Part shown: one piece after another, positions 45,674-57,100 of the stretch
Position numbering within the stretch: the first letter of the stretch is position 1
Layout of the letters: each line of letters opens with the position of its first letter
Assembly: GCA_913062595.1 (NCBI GenBank)
Contig: CAJXWT010000002.1
Span: forward strand, 1-64,000
From: an uncultured Fidelibacterota bacterium
Lineage (GTDB): Bacteria > Fidelibacterota > Marinisomatia > Marinisomatales > TCS55
Length of the DNA stretch: 64,000 nucleotides
Direction of reading: 5' to 3'
Made by a program: the position numbers and the translations under genes
Notes under the pieces: model-generated
Told to the model about the DNA's origin: nothing
The model's input: only the letters and a program-made list of their open reading frames with translations
Databases searched by the model: none

Positions 45674-47436
45674 AAAAAATACGTTATTTAGTTATTTTGT
45701 TATCAAGTATAACCTTAGCGAAGATACCAGGCAATATGGATCAATCTGTTGAAATAGTTATTCAATCATTTTCAGGAAATGGGCAAGTGAGATGTTTGAC
45801 GCCGCATTTATTTAATGTAGCACTATACGGCAATCAGCTAGATGACAACCAGAAATCAAGGTTACGAAATGTTGGATTTCGATTTGACAGGCCGATCGTT
45901 CATCGTTCAATGGAAGATCGCGCTGAGGGCGTAGGGCTAGACCAGACACTTGATAATGGTTATTTCCGTTTTCACTATACTATTACTGGCACCCATGCTA
46001 TTGCTAATGCGGATACAAATGGTAATAATATACCGGATTATATTGACCAGATGGTGACAGTATTTCAGTTTGTCACCAACATGCAATTAGATAGTCTTGG
46101 TTATGCAGAACCGCCCAGCGATAGCTGGTATCCTGCTAATTCAGACAATGGTGGTTCGAATCATTATGATATATACATTAGAAACCTTGAATCCAACATG
46201 TATGGATATGTTATGCCAGAAGCTTTTGCAAATGCTACTGGGTTTGGAAACAACGAGAATACACCAGTTACGGAATTAAATGCCCTCAATTCTTTTATGG
46301 CTATGCGCAACAATTATACTGGCTTCCCTGGCACAGAGGAAGAAAGTATAAAAGTTACGGCTGCACATGAATATCATCATGCAGTACAATCTGGCTATGA
46401 TGGCTATGAGGCACAATGGTTAATGGAAGCAACAGCTGTAGAAATGGAGGAACAAGTTTATGACGAAATCAATGATTGTTATCAATATCTACTGTCCTGG
46501 TTTGCAGAACCACACAAAGCACTAGATGATCAAAGTGATCACTGGTATGGATCATTTATTTTCCCGCAATATATCTTTGAACACTTTGGCGGGAGTTCAA
46601 CACTTAGAAAAATCTGGGAAAAAAGCATATCTAATGATAGTTATTATGGAGATTTCAGCCACAGGGCAATTTCTTTAGCTTTATCCAGTGAAGGATCATC
46701 GTTTTCCGATGCTCTGAATAAAATGGTCATAGCAAACAGGATTATGTCTTCGAGCCCTAATGCTGGATTATTTTCCTATGACGAAGCAGATACATATCCC
46801 GTAAGTGGACCAGCAACATTTCAAACTGTCACATATAGTGCAGGTACTAACCAGTCAGTTACAAGTACCAATCTTAACCGCTTTGCGAGCCAATATACAC
46901 AGATTAATACGAGTGATCCTGTTCTGGCAAACCTGACAAATAATTCAGGTCCAGCCACAGATCTTAATATGCATGCTATAATTGCATATGCAGATAATTC
47001 CTGGACTGTTTATTCCGGTAATTCAATTAATGTTGATCCAACAGGATCAAGCAGTCTATACCTAGCTGTAGTCAGTCAGGATACGAGTGCAAACAACTGG
47101 GACTACCAAATAGATATTACTGATGGTGAACTAGCAGTAGATAATAATGTTGTGCCTGTCTTTATATCGGTATCGCAAAATTACCCAAACCCTTTTAATC
47201 CATCTACATCCTTTGATATACAAATCCCCTTTAAACAGCAGATTAGGATTAAGGTAATGTCAGTTACAGGTAAACGTATCGCTGAAATAGCGAACCAAAC
47301 TTTACCCGCTGGTAATTGGACTTATCGTTGGGATGGCATATCTAATTCAGGTAAGCCCGCTCCATCAGGTCAGTATTTTATTGTGATTGAAGGTGATAAT
47401 TTTCAGCGCTGGCTGAAAGCAACATTATTAAAATAA
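45670..47436 (+). CDS. Exported MXAN_6640-type metalloprotease with type IX-like C-terminal domain
   Basis: 588 aa from ATG 45670 (ATGA overlap with the lipoprotein gene). Signal peptide MKKIRYLVILLSSITLA. The catalytic zinc site is AAHEYHHAVQ (HExxH, H233 to H237) followed by a candidate third ligand E253 in LMEATAVE. This motif and the upstream DIYI and YGYVMPE regions match the MXAN_6640 family of putative secreted metalloproteases. The last 80 residues have NYPNPFNPSTSFDI and end WLKATLLK, the sorting domain. The substrate is unknown. Confidence 0.85.
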   Translation: MKKIRYLVILLSSITLAKIPGNMDQSVEIVIQSFSGNGQVRCLTPHLFNVALYGNQLDDNQKSRLRNVGFRFDRPIVHRSMEDRAEGVGLDQTLDNGYFRFHYTITGTHAIANADTNGNNIPDYIDQMVTVFQFVTNMQLDSLGYAEPPSDSWYPANSDNGGSNHYDIYIRNLESNMYGYVMPEAFANATGFGNNENTPVTELNALNSFMAMRNNYTGFPGTEEESIKVTAAHEYHHAVQSGYDGYEAQWLMEATAVEMEEQVYDEINDCYQYLLSWFAEPHKALDDQSDHWYGSFIFPQYIFEHFGGSSTLRKIWEKSISNDSYYGDFSHRAISLALSSEGSSFSDALNKMVIANRIMSSSPNAGLFSYDEADTYPVSGPATFQTVTYSAGTNQSVTSTNLNRFASQYTQINTSDPVLANLTNNSGPATDLNMHAIIAYADNSWTVYSGNSINVDPTGSSSLYLAVVSQDTSANNWDYQIDITDGELAVDNNVVPVFISVSQNYPNPFNPSTSFDIQIPFKQQIRIKVMSVTGKRIAEIANQTLPAGNWTYRWDGISNSGKPAPSGQYFIVIEGDNFQRWLKATLLK

Positions 47437-47437
47437 T

Positions 47438-48400
47438 TTAATCTAATAACAACATAGTAAGATCTTCTAAATGGGTTTCATAGGCTTCTACTGATTTGTC
47501 AAAACGAAGCTCATATTCTTCTTTTTTTTCAGGATTATTACGAAGATAAACCCGGCCGCCTTTTTCCTTTTCTGCAATTTTATCAATGACTACAAAAAAT
47601 TTATCTAATTGATCAAGTTTCCGGTTAAGTCTGTCAACTTTGTTTAAACGGATTCCTATTATTTCGATATAATTACCACTTTCAGCTACAGCATTAACTA
47701 CTTCTGAAGTGAGGTCAACAATCTTTGGTTGTAATTCCATCCTTCGATCGAATAATCCTTGTGAAATAAAAAGCCAATCATCCTTTTGTTTTGTAATGAA
47801 AACCAATTCTATATCCCTTCTTTCCAGTGCCTTTCCTATTTTTGAGAGTGATTCTTCATAAGACAGCTTCCTTTCAATAATTGCATTATCAAGAGTAATG
47901 AACTGTTGTCTAAATGTTTTTTCTTTACCTGGGATTTTTGATTCAATTTCCAGTCGTCTACTTTTTTGCACGCGGATGATTAGTTTTTTTTCCGTCTTTG
48001 CGTTAGATAAAATATTCTTATGGGCAGCTGCCATGATATCCAGGTTGGCATCAACAAATTCATAAAACTTAAAATCATTCTGTAGTGACTTGTTTAGTAA
48101 TGGCCTTAGTATCTTTTTAGTGGCCTTTAATTCTTTTGCTTTATCCTGCACCCATTCTCGATGATTGCGTACCTGTGACTCCATAGCATATATATCACCA
48201 AATTCTCTTGAACTCGTGGGTAAATATTTACCCACTTTTTGAGCTACTTTAGAAGATGCAACTTTGGAAGGGATACTGCCTAATAAATCGCTTAAAGGGT
48301 TCGAGCCTGAACAGCTTATGTGAAAAAACAAAAGTCCCAGCAAAAGGGACTTTTTAAAATGGAAATTCAATCTTTGGACCAGCAATTCAGTCAGAAACAT
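47438..48400 (-). CDS. Lipoprotein with long helical region, about 320 aa
   Basis: After a hydrophobic segment with lipobox (LLGLLFFHISC) the mature protein is rich in Lys, Glu and Leu and looks all-alpha, partly coiled-coil (for example QKSRRLEIESKIPGKEKTFR and RLNKVDRLNRKLDQLDKF). No family recognised. The start is uncertain: ATG 48400 and TTG 48370 both give a lipoprotein; a longer frame to 48472 would run deep into the glutaredoxin gene. It is the last gene of the long minus-strand run and ends two bases from the convergent metalloprotease gene. Confidence 0.6.
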   Translation of the reverse strand: MFLTELLVQRLNFHFKKSLLLGLLFFHISCSGSNPLSDLLGSIPSKVASSKVAQKVGKYLPTSSREFGDIYAMESQVRNHREWVQDKAKELKATKKILRPLLNKSLQNDFKFYEFVDANLDIMAAAHKNILSNAKTEKKLIIRVQKSRRLEIESKIPGKEKTFRQQFITLDNAIIERKLSYEESLSKIGKALERRDIELVFITKQKDDWLFISQGLFDRRMELQPKIVDLTSEVVNAVAESGNYIEIIGIRLNKVDRLNRKLDQLDKFFVVIDKIAEKEKGGRVYLRNNPEKKEEYELRFDKSVEAYETHLEDLTMLLLD

Positions 48401-48644
48401 CCAGTAAGCCATCCAGATCCCCTGATTGGTGTAAGGCAAATAAATCGTCAAATCCACCGATCGAATTTTCATTTATTAATATTTGCGGTACGGTGTGACC
48501 ACCTGTGAGATCATATAAGTCATCCCTGGTCATTCCAAGTTCGTCAATATTTAACTCTTCATATGACACGCCCTTATTATTTAGCAATATTTTGGCATTG
48601 CGACAGTACGGACACCAATTGGTCATATATATTTTTACACTCAT
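48387..48644 (-). CDS. Glutaredoxin (GrxC type)
   Basis: The 85-aa protein starts MSVKIYMTNWCPYCRNAKIL with the dithiol CPYC site (C11, C14), then the cis-Pro loop HTVPQIL and GGFDDL for glutathione binding. It reduces disulfides in the cytoplasm. ATG 48644 overlaps the C25 peptidase stop by four bases. No export signal is present, so it stands out in a run of exported proteins. Confidence 0.92.
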   Translation of the reverse strand: MSVKIYMTNWCPYCRNAKILLNNKGVSYEELNIDELGMTRDDLYDLTGGHTVPQILINENSIGGFDDLFALHQSGDLDGLLDVSD

Positions 48645-51600
48645 TTGATCAATAATACCTTTTGAATTTGGTTGAAATTTAATGCTTCCATGATCACAAA
48701 ATATGTCCCGGAAGCGACAGGTTGTCCGAATCTGTTCGTGCCACTCCATTGAAGAGCATAGGTTCCGGCATTCTTTTGTTCGTGGAGTAATACGTTCACT
48801 TCCCTCCCCAGAATATCATAAACGGTCATTCTTACATCTGAAGCCGTTGGCAATTGATAACGTATGGTTGTTACGGGGTTGAATGGGTTCGGATAGGCTG
48901 GCATTAATTGAAAACCTGTAGGCAGATGTTCATCTTCCGTTCCCAAAGGTGCCACGTAGTTAGCCGGTGCTTCTGTTGTGAAACGAATGGCTCGTTCATG
49001 GGCAAGTTCTGCTGCACCGGGAGCGTATTCATTGTTAAAAACATACTGAATACCTTCATTTTTGGTGTGGTCTTCTATGCCCACTGTAGCATAATTCTTA
49101 TCCGCGTCAATATCAGCGATCTCTAAATAGTGGAATTCGATCACACCATCCCCGGATTCTGTTGGCATGGCAGTTTGGTCGTATAAATGGATAGCGAATG
49201 TTTCTTCTGTTACTTCATCAAATCCATTTAAAGCTCGGGACCATTCAATGATAAAACGGCCATTTTCTTCATCATTTTTTGTATAAACACGAATAGAGTC
49301 TTCATTGATCACTTCCAAGTCATCCCAGAATGGTGCCAGGATTGCTTTGGGTCCCAATGCCATTGGAATAGTATAGTTATAAAAATAATCAATATCGCAT
49401 AATTCAAACGAAACCCAGCCGTTGGAGCTGATGGTCATTTCATCATAGGTTCTACCGAAATACTGGAATTCAAAAGGGAGCTCGACATTCACGTGATCAT
49501 CATCATCGAGTTTGTATTCAGTGCCGCCGCTGCCGTTATAACCTGGATCCAACTCTACCCAGTCAAATAAAGGCATTTGAGTGTAATTAGCGTCAGTGTT
49601 ATCATAGGCCCAATAGCCATACCATGTATTAGAGATTGGGTCTTCTGTCGTTTGCGAGGCAATATTTATCACATGGTCACCCTCATAAATTGTAACAGTA
49701 TCTTGATAGATAAGGACGTTCAAAGTAAGATCACTTCCAATTGAGGCATCATCTATACTTCCAGTATGATCATCTAATTCAATTGCATTAGATGAAAATG
49801 ATTCAATATCGAATATCGTAGAACTATCTATATATGAAAAACTTATAGAATCACTTATACCATCTATGACACAGTTTAGATGTTCGAAAAGTCCGGAAGA
49901 ATAATTATGATATGTTAGTTCAGGAATAAAATTAGAATTTGGTTCTAGATCATCTGGACCAATATTTACTTCTATTTGAGGTTTTATGACAGGAATAAAT
50001 AATGTATAATCAGCAAAATCAGTATTTATATACAATGAAATATAATCGAAATCTTTGGATATTGATCTTATAGTAAATGGTGATGCAGGAATCACAACTT
50101 CATTATTATCAGATTCAGGAATGACTATATCAGCATTTATAACCTGACAATGACTATTCATATCATTACTTATATCAGCATTTGATGTATTCAAAGAAGT
50201 ATGCCCTGAATTTTTGAAGATTGGATATACATCAACTGTTTCACCCGTTTCTAGCACACCATTTCCATTAACGTCATTTTGTAGTTCATACCCAATAAGC
50301 ATCAATTCAATATCAAGTGATTCGGTTGCGATTTCTTCATGGTATTGTGTATAGCCATTTTTATTTATATAGATACCAACAGTAGAAATACCAAACAATG
50401 ACACTTGTGTATGGAAGTAACCTAAATGATCAGATACACCTTTTGCTAATAAACTATCATCAGCCATGATCGAAACAACTGCGTTTACAATCGGTTCTTC
50501 ATTCAGATCTTTTACACCAATTGTAATATCTCCATCATGTCTATAGAAGGTATTTGTTGACACTGAAAATTCATGAGGTTCATTCAGATAGATGGAAACG
50601 GAAGGATCCCCCAAAATGTTATATACGTGAAAATAGAATTCCTGGACTTCTTCCGGTCCGTCGAGGTTTGGGAATTCGCGAGTTAGACCTAATAATCCTG
50701 CATTGAGTGCTGGTCCTAATTCCACAATACCATCATCCAGCATGGCATCAAACATATAGGCGTTAATAACATTGTTATACTTTGTGCTGGTATGCAGATC
50801 AGATGGACCCACGATAGCTACTCCCCCTTTAGGATTTGAAGGTGTTCCGGCCCGGGTCAACGCTTCGCCTAAACACGGATCTACATTGTTGGCAAAATCG
50901 TTGGAGTTACACACAAAACTGGTGAAGACCGGCGTCATCCAACCATTGTTAAGCCCAGCCACATCACTGACATGAAATTCAGGATAATGCCAGCCGTTGG
51001 CGTCGCCCCAGCCGCGGTAATTCACGATGCCGACACCGCTGTTAATATAATTCTGGATCAGTGATGCACCTTGCTGTGTGGGTGGATAAAAAACGGTGTC
51101 CACGGATGTATAGCCTTCATCAAGCAACAGATCACGAACCCAATAGGATGTCCATTTCGGTGTAATGGGAATGGGAACAGTATTACTATAGTTTCCGGCT
51201 ACTACAAGTGCCTTGCCCAACCAATCAGGATTTGTTGCTAAAGGCTGCCGGTGATAATTGATGGTCTTGCGGATCATAACCACCAATTCAGAAACTGAAT
51301 CCACGGAAAAACGGCCGATAAACACGTCCGGGAAAAAATCATCGCCCAGCAAATGGGTGTACTTTTGATCGGTAACGTCATTCTCAGGGCCGTAATAAAA
51401 AGACGGCATTGCTGCTACACCATCCACATCACCAATTAATAGTACATATTCTAACATTGGGTCAGCCATTAATGTTGCTGCGATGGCATCTTTAATCTCA
51501 GCTGCAGTGGCCCCTATTTCACCGAGAGTTTTTACGAAAACGTCGAAACCCTGTGATTTTTTAAATGAAACAAGCTCATCCAGGTGGTTTACCATATTAT

Positions 51601-51799
51601 CAGGTGTAATGATCAAGTAAGATCCGCGCTGGGGGTTTAGTTGGCTCAAGGGTATATTGTATGTTTCAGAAATAAGATGCCGATACGCCATGGGGATCGG
51701 TCCACTTAAGATATCCGCACGATCTTTACACCGAAATGAACCTTCGTTAGCAAATAGAAGGGGCATTGATAATAAAATTACAGTTTTAATAAAACGCAT
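48641..51799 (-). CDS. Exported C25 (gingipain-type) peptidase-like protein with type IX-like C-terminal domain
   Basis: 1052 aa, signal peptide MRFIKTVILLSMPLLFANEG. The C25 domain is residues about 55-390: SYLIITPDNM, then YVLLIGDVDG, GDDFFPDVFIGRFS, VNYRGWGDANGW and PVFTSFVCNSNDF, ending HVYNILGDPSVSIY. The catalytic Cys is C297, but the Gly-His-Gly of gingipains reads Gly-Trp264-Gly here. Carboxypeptidase-regulatory-like domain follows (about 400-480), then Ig-like repeats, a 240-aa module (about 715-945) repeated in the right-edge protein, and the YPNPFNPVTTIRYQL sorting domain. Overlaps the M14 gene by 22 bases. Confidence 0.87.
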   Translation of the reverse strand: MRFIKTVILLSMPLLFANEGSFRCKDRADILSGPIPMAYRHLISETYNIPLSQLNPQRGSYLIITPDNMVNHLDELVSFKKSQGFDVFVKTLGEIGATAAEIKDAIAATLMADPMLEYVLLIGDVDGVAAMPSFYYGPENDVTDQKYTHLLGDDFFPDVFIGRFSVDSVSELVVMIRKTINYHRQPLATNPDWLGKALVVAGNYSNTVPIPITPKWTSYWVRDLLLDEGYTSVDTVFYPPTQQGASLIQNYINSGVGIVNYRGWGDANGWHYPEFHVSDVAGLNNGWMTPVFTSFVCNSNDFANNVDPCLGEALTRAGTPSNPKGGVAIVGPSDLHTSTKYNNVINAYMFDAMLDDGIVELGPALNAGLLGLTREFPNLDGPEEVQEFYFHVYNILGDPSVSIYLNEPHEFSVSTNTFYRHDGDITIGVKDLNEEPIVNAVVSIMADDSLLAKGVSDHLGYFHTQVSLFGISTVGIYINKNGYTQYHEEIATESLDIELMLIGYELQNDVNGNGVLETGETVDVYPIFKNSGHTSLNTSNADISNDMNSHCQVINADIVIPESDNNEVVIPASPFTIRSISKDFDYISLYINTDFADYTLFIPVIKPQIEVNIGPDDLEPNSNFIPELTYHNYSSGLFEHLNCVIDGISDSISFSYIDSSTIFDIESFSSNAIELDDHTGSIDDASIGSDLTLNVLIYQDTVTIYEGDHVINIASQTTEDPISNTWYGYWAYDNTDANYTQMPLFDWVELDPGYNGSGGTEYKLDDDDHVNVELPFEFQYFGRTYDEMTISSNGWVSFELCDIDYFYNYTIPMALGPKAILAPFWDDLEVINEDSIRVYTKNDEENGRFIIEWSRALNGFDEVTEETFAIHLYDQTAMPTESGDGVIEFHYLEIADIDADKNYATVGIEDHTKNEGIQYVFNNEYAPGAAELAHERAIRFTTEAPANYVAPLGTEDEHLPTGFQLMPAYPNPFNPVTTIRYQLPTASDVRMTVYDILGREVNVLLHEQKNAGTYALQWSGTNRFGQPVASGTYFVIMEALNFNQIQKVLLIK

Positions 51800-54126
51800 T
51801 TTCTTATGAATGTTCGTTGCTCTGATATAATCTTAACAAAATACACACCGGAACTGGTTGTGCCATCAATATTATCCAGCAAATTATATCGCCATGGTTG
51901 TCGCTGTCGATATTGCGGCTGAATTTTTTCAAAGTATACTTCCTGGCCGAGTAGATTGTATACCAGGATAGTTACTGGTTGACTGTTATTGATTAGATCT
52001 ATGCTGATCATGCCCGTTGATGGATTTGGATAAATATTAGTTACTGAAACGCCTTCAGATTTTTGTCCTATGCCTGGCCCCTCTGTTACGGTACCTAATG
52101 TGAAATCATTTCCAGCATATAACTCCATAGAATTTATATTACATCCCCTATAATTAATGGTTTCATCTCTATTCACTTCGAGTTTTACTTTAATATTGTT
52201 AAATCCATTTGTATCCGCAATCATCAACCTATGCCGTATGGGTTCTGACCAATGGTGGCCTGACAACGACATTTCAGCGATGGTATTATCTGTCGAATCC
52301 ATTAGGATAATGCTGAGCGAATCATGATCCCATTCAAATTCCCACTGATGATTGATCCGCAGTGCGACTACGTTCATTTCTTGAGGGAATACATATAGAT
52401 CCGTTTCCAGGGTAAATATAGAATCCAAGGAGTCGGCATTTGCGTAAAATAATCCGTCCTGGGTGCGAATCGAGTTATCAAATACCCAAGGCCCTATAAT
52501 TGTGCTAAATGAAGAACTATCAACAACGGTTGCACCATAGATATATTGTATCCATGATGGCTGGGGCATATTTACGTCCAGTTCCAGGTCTCCAGCAACG
52601 GTAATAGTACGCCGCCACGGAATGAGGTAATCCCAGTAAATCGTGAATTCCCACTCTCCCTCTGGAATTGTTAGACTGTGAATGTGGTTAAAATCCATTT
52701 CTATAGTGTCAGAAATGCCTTCATTAGCAATAACTAAAAATGGATTTTCATCCAAAACGACTGGAGACTGAAAGGAAGCAATGGTTATATCAACATTATG
52801 TAAGGGAAGCGGGACCAGCGTTACGTTTTGCGTCGAAGGTGAACTGGCGTTAGCAGTAACGAGGAAATTCAAGGGGTAATAACCAGATTTTTCGTACCTA
52901 ACCGAATAGGTGCCTGGTTCCACGATTCGGCGGTAACGGCCAAATTCATCGCTCTTGCGGGGTTTCTGAACACCACCATGTAGTTCATCGATTGTAATTA
53001 TAGCATCTTTAAGGGGCATTCCAGTGCCACCATCAGTAACTATACCTGTGATCTGGGATGCATCTGTATTATATCCAATTGAACGGTCCATGAGGAAAAG
53101 CATCGCTGGCATCAAACGATCAATAGTATCCTCAATCAAAGCGCTGTCCGGCTGCAAATTCGATGTACCGCATTCAATTAGATACTGAAAACAACCAGTA
53201 GCGTGGTAAAACCAGTCATGTGCTTTTCCATTTCTACTTTGCCCATATAAAGATTGATAAGTATCCGTGCTATTTTCTTTGAGAATAAGTTCTGCAATTT
53301 GATCTCCGATGCCCTTAATAGTAGTATTGTCTGGCGTCTTTTTATCCCCATCCCAACGCCATGAATTATAAACTTTTTCTGATAAACTTCCTGATCGAGA
53401 ACTATGCCAAGCAATCGAAAAAACATAATCATTTTCCAGGGCCAAGTCTCGCACAGCCCTTATTTCAGATTCAGACCAGGGTGTTGTCCCCCGATAATAA
53501 TCATAATGCGCAGCATAATCACTGGGGTCAGGTTCCATGAACGTATCACCAAAAACCCAATTAAAATCAAAATTCCGGTTTAAATCAACGCCATCAATGT
53601 CCTCACCAATGGCTGGATTGTAATCAAAATAATTATTTGGCCATGGCCCTTCCGGCGAAAAATCATTTTTATTCTTCCTGAAGCTCACATCAAGTCCATC
53701 ATGAACAACATCCAATCCCTCTGGATTAAGGGTCGGAATTATCCAGGTTTCAAGATTCTGTTTTATTATGGCCATATGCTGTACTTCTGCTGGGGGCGGA
53801 TCAAGCATTTCAGTGATCAGTTTTAATACGGCCTCAACGCCCAGAATTTCCTCAGCATGTAATTGACCGATAAATAATACCCGTGGTTCATCTTCCTTAA
53901 TTTCAGCATTATCTGATATCTTCACCGCAAAAATGGGTAACTGTTCTTGGCTACTATACCCTATAGTATCAACCCGGTATATTGAATTAAAATCAGATAT
54001 CTGGTTGAGGGAATCAAGAAATTCCCGGATTTCGGGAAATGTATGATAGCGTGAATCCAATGCCTGCGCATCAAGTAAAACAATACAAGTGCACATGAAT
54101 ACTACTGTTTTACCTAGAGCTTTCAT
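51778..54126 (-). CDS. Exported M14 zinc carboxypeptidase with type IX-like C-terminal domain
   Basis: 782 aa with signal peptide (KTVVFMCTCIVLLDAQA). The M14 catalytic site is complete: zinc ligands H90, E93 (QLHAEE) and H241 (IAWHSS), substrate Arg184 in DLNRNF, and catalytic Glu318 in LIECG. A regulatory-like beta domain follows (about 350-430), then beta-rich parts and a C-terminal sorting domain (IYPNPSTGMISIDL, VYNLLGQEVYFEKI). It would remove C-terminal residues from peptides at the surface; M14-fold enzymes that cut poly-gamma-glutamate are also known. It comes 21 bases after the 1009-aa gene. Confidence 0.9.
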   Translation of the reverse strand: MKALGKTVVFMCTCIVLLDAQALDSRYHTFPEIREFLDSLNQISDFNSIYRVDTIGYSSQEQLPIFAVKISDNAEIKEDEPRVLFIGQLHAEEILGVEAVLKLITEMLDPPPAEVQHMAIIKQNLETWIIPTLNPEGLDVVHDGLDVSFRKNKNDFSPEGPWPNNYFDYNPAIGEDIDGVDLNRNFDFNWVFGDTFMEPDPSDYAAHYDYYRGTTPWSESEIRAVRDLALENDYVFSIAWHSSRSGSLSEKVYNSWRWDGDKKTPDNTTIKGIGDQIAELILKENSTDTYQSLYGQSRNGKAHDWFYHATGCFQYLIECGTSNLQPDSALIEDTIDRLMPAMLFLMDRSIGYNTDASQITGIVTDGGTGMPLKDAIITIDELHGGVQKPRKSDEFGRYRRIVEPGTYSVRYEKSGYYPLNFLVTANASSPSTQNVTLVPLPLHNVDITIASFQSPVVLDENPFLVIANEGISDTIEMDFNHIHSLTIPEGEWEFTIYWDYLIPWRRTITVAGDLELDVNMPQPSWIQYIYGATVVDSSSFSTIIGPWVFDNSIRTQDGLFYANADSLDSIFTLETDLYVFPQEMNVVALRINHQWEFEWDHDSLSIILMDSTDNTIAEMSLSGHHWSEPIRHRLMIADTNGFNNIKVKLEVNRDETINYRGCNINSMELYAGNDFTLGTVTEGPGIGQKSEGVSVTNIYPNPSTGMISIDLINNSQPVTILVYNLLGQEVYFEKIQPQYRQRQPWRYNLLDNIDGTTSSGVYFVKIISEQRTFIRKCVLLKL

Positions 54127-54147
54127 GATGAGCCAGCAGCAGTAAGA

Positions 54148-57100
54148 TTACTTTATGTAGGTAATTTTTCTAATTGATTTGAATTCACCTGCAGTCACAT
54201 TTATCAAATAAAGGCCACTTGATACATCCTGCTGCAACAGATCTTTTCCATTCCAAGTAAATGAATGGACGCCTTGACTAAGAGGCAAAAGTTTTTCTTG
54301 ATAAACAATCTGTCCCAGCATATTGAAAATAGCAATATCTACTGGCTGCAATGATGGGATAGCAATATCTATCTTTACTGTTCCATTGAACGGATTTGGA
54401 TAAGCATTCCCTATATAATATTGGTCGGGCATTAGGGATGATGGATCAGCAGTCATTGCATCAGCTACCTGAATCGCCTGACCATAGAGGTTAACCAGAT
54501 CAGCCTTTCCCGAACTGCGCATATCCTCCCAGTGCACAAACCATTTATTATCTATTTCACTTCCATCGGTGTACAGAAGTGAAATCTGTGGTTTCTTTTG
54601 ATCATGGTATTCTTGACATAGAATAACACCCGCTGTAGAATATTTTAGGCCATCTGCATAATGCACAACCTGCGCATAAATATCTAGGCCACCGGCCAAT
54701 ACTGGATCTTCATTCTCAAATCCTCTCTCATCTTCCCAAACAATAAGGTAATAGCCTTCATTTACCCGTCTGACTGCTGGTGACTGCTGGTATAGATCAT
54801 TATCACAAATAAAAATATTATCACCATAAAGACTATTATTGGACAAGTCTAGAAACTGACCAACGATATCTAGATCGTTTCCATTTTGAAAATCCTCCCA
54901 TACTACAAAGGCCGTCTGACTCAGTTCATCTACAGCAAGTTCTAAGTTGATTTGGTCATTCTCTGCAGTTGTCAAAAGTAATCCACCTGTCCACTGCAAC
55001 GATCCATCCCAGTGAATTATATTCGCCTTTATATTTTTATTAAAATTATAAAATTCCTCCCAAGCTACAAGTATTCCATCAGCAGAGCCACTGATACTGC
55101 CACTGAGTTTTTCCGGGTCCCCTGTTGATGATAGCGTATAACCATCACTAGGCCAGCTATCTGCTATTTGACCGGCCAGGGTAAATTTCTGATATTTAAG
55201 AGAGCCAGCACCCCAAATATCGTCCACCCATACTATTATGAAATCCCCATCAGGTGTTGAATAAATGCCCTCAACATAATTATCCACCCAAAAACCATCT
55301 ATTAAGGTCACACCAGCAGAATCAAATTGAGGTAGACCATCCAAATCGTAACGTTGATAGAACAGATCAAAATCTATTTCATCGCGGATCTCTGACCAAA
55401 CAACACCGATTCCATCTGGCGTCTCAAATAAATGGACCTTTCGCTGGTCAGCAGGACCTTGATAAACTATCTGACCACCACTGGGCCATTGCATCTGATA
55501 TTCAAGATCAAACTTGTTAATACGAACTAACTTTGCTCCACTTGAGGCATCAAAAGCAGCTGTAAAAAGAAAATCATGTGCTAATAATGTTACCGGTTCA
55601 TTTTCCAACTGAAATGTATAACTGTCAAATTCAGTTAACATTAAGCCATTTTGTAATCCCGGGTCTGGGCCGCTACCATCAAGAGTTCTGCCAAAAACTT
55701 TTTTTCCATCCCGAGCATCAATCCAAGTTAGGATAACATCATCACCTGAATACATGGGTTTAGTGTATTCTATATCACCATCCAGTCCGGGCATAGCTAT
55801 TAGACCATTTGTATCAAAATTCGCTGTTGAGCCATCAGTTTTCTGTACTTTCAGATCAATACTGCCATTTCCCTGATCCGAGAATACCACGAACGCACCA
55901 TTACCATCATCAACTAACACATTAGGCATAGATTGATAACCGGTCGCATCAGAAATGAATAACGCGTCATCCAAAAGTAACGTGCCATCCGACTCTATCT
56001 TCTGATACATGATATCCACATTAGGGAATGTACCACGCTCCCAATAGACGAAAACTTCTCCTGAGGATCCTGCTGAAAACCGGGCATGGTGGTCATCACC
56101 ACTTGGGTCTAACTGTACACCATTGTCATCCCAAACTATGCCACCGCTATCTGTAATTCGCTGAAAGAAATGATTGCCTTCCGTGGGATCTGATCTATAA
56201 TCGATCCACTGGATGAAAATATCCCCTAAACTATTCCGCTTAACCCTGGGGCTTACTTTCGGAGAATCATAATTACACAGTTGAACTGCGTCAGTAAATA
56301 ATAACCCGTTACTAGTCAAAATATTGTAGAAAATATCGGTGTTTTCTGTGCCGGATTGCCAAATAATAAATGAAGTGTCGTTCGTCATATATGTTGTTCT
56401 AGGTGCTGTCTCGAGATCAGCAGTGGCGGCGACCGCTAAACCATCATCAGTAAAGATTTTATCCATATCCATGTTCAGTTTTTGGCAGTAAATATCATTT
56501 CCAGATCCACTGCGTGTATCAGACCAGATAATCGTGGCTTCGTTATTACCAGCATATTCAAGACTTTTGGCGCCTTGAGTACCATTCATTTCAATAATGG
56601 CTATCCCACTGGCCGGAGCAATAACCTGGTGATCCGAAGAAACATGGGTTCCATAAATATCATCATCGAGGAAATTTCGTTTATCCTGCCAGGCCACATA
56701 GACTCCACCCAAGCTGTCCGTACACATGTTAATACTTAAATGCCTACCATCTATCCGTGCCAGTGCCACTCCATCATTATCCATAAGTCGATTTCCTTCA
56801 TTATCAACATGCTGAATGAAAATGTCACCTTCTTCATCAAACCGATAGTCTACCCAGGCAATGAATGCACCACCATTACCATCGGTAATTGCAACAGGAT
56901 CCTCTTGCCGGCCGGGCAAATTAGTAACATCGCTACCCCCCGTGCCCCACAATAAGGACCCAGAGGAATCTACTTTTTGAGCAAATACATTTCGGCTGCC
57001 GTAGCGTGTATCTGACCAAACGAAAATTATACTTCCGGGCTCACCAGGACACACCGTCCGCTGCCATTCAATGTGGACCCCTTGTCGAATTGGAAGGCCA

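Noticed and set aside
47430-47445. Hairpin ATTATT/AATAAT between two convergent genes
   Set aside because: The loop would be too short and the stem is only A/T; not a credible terminator.
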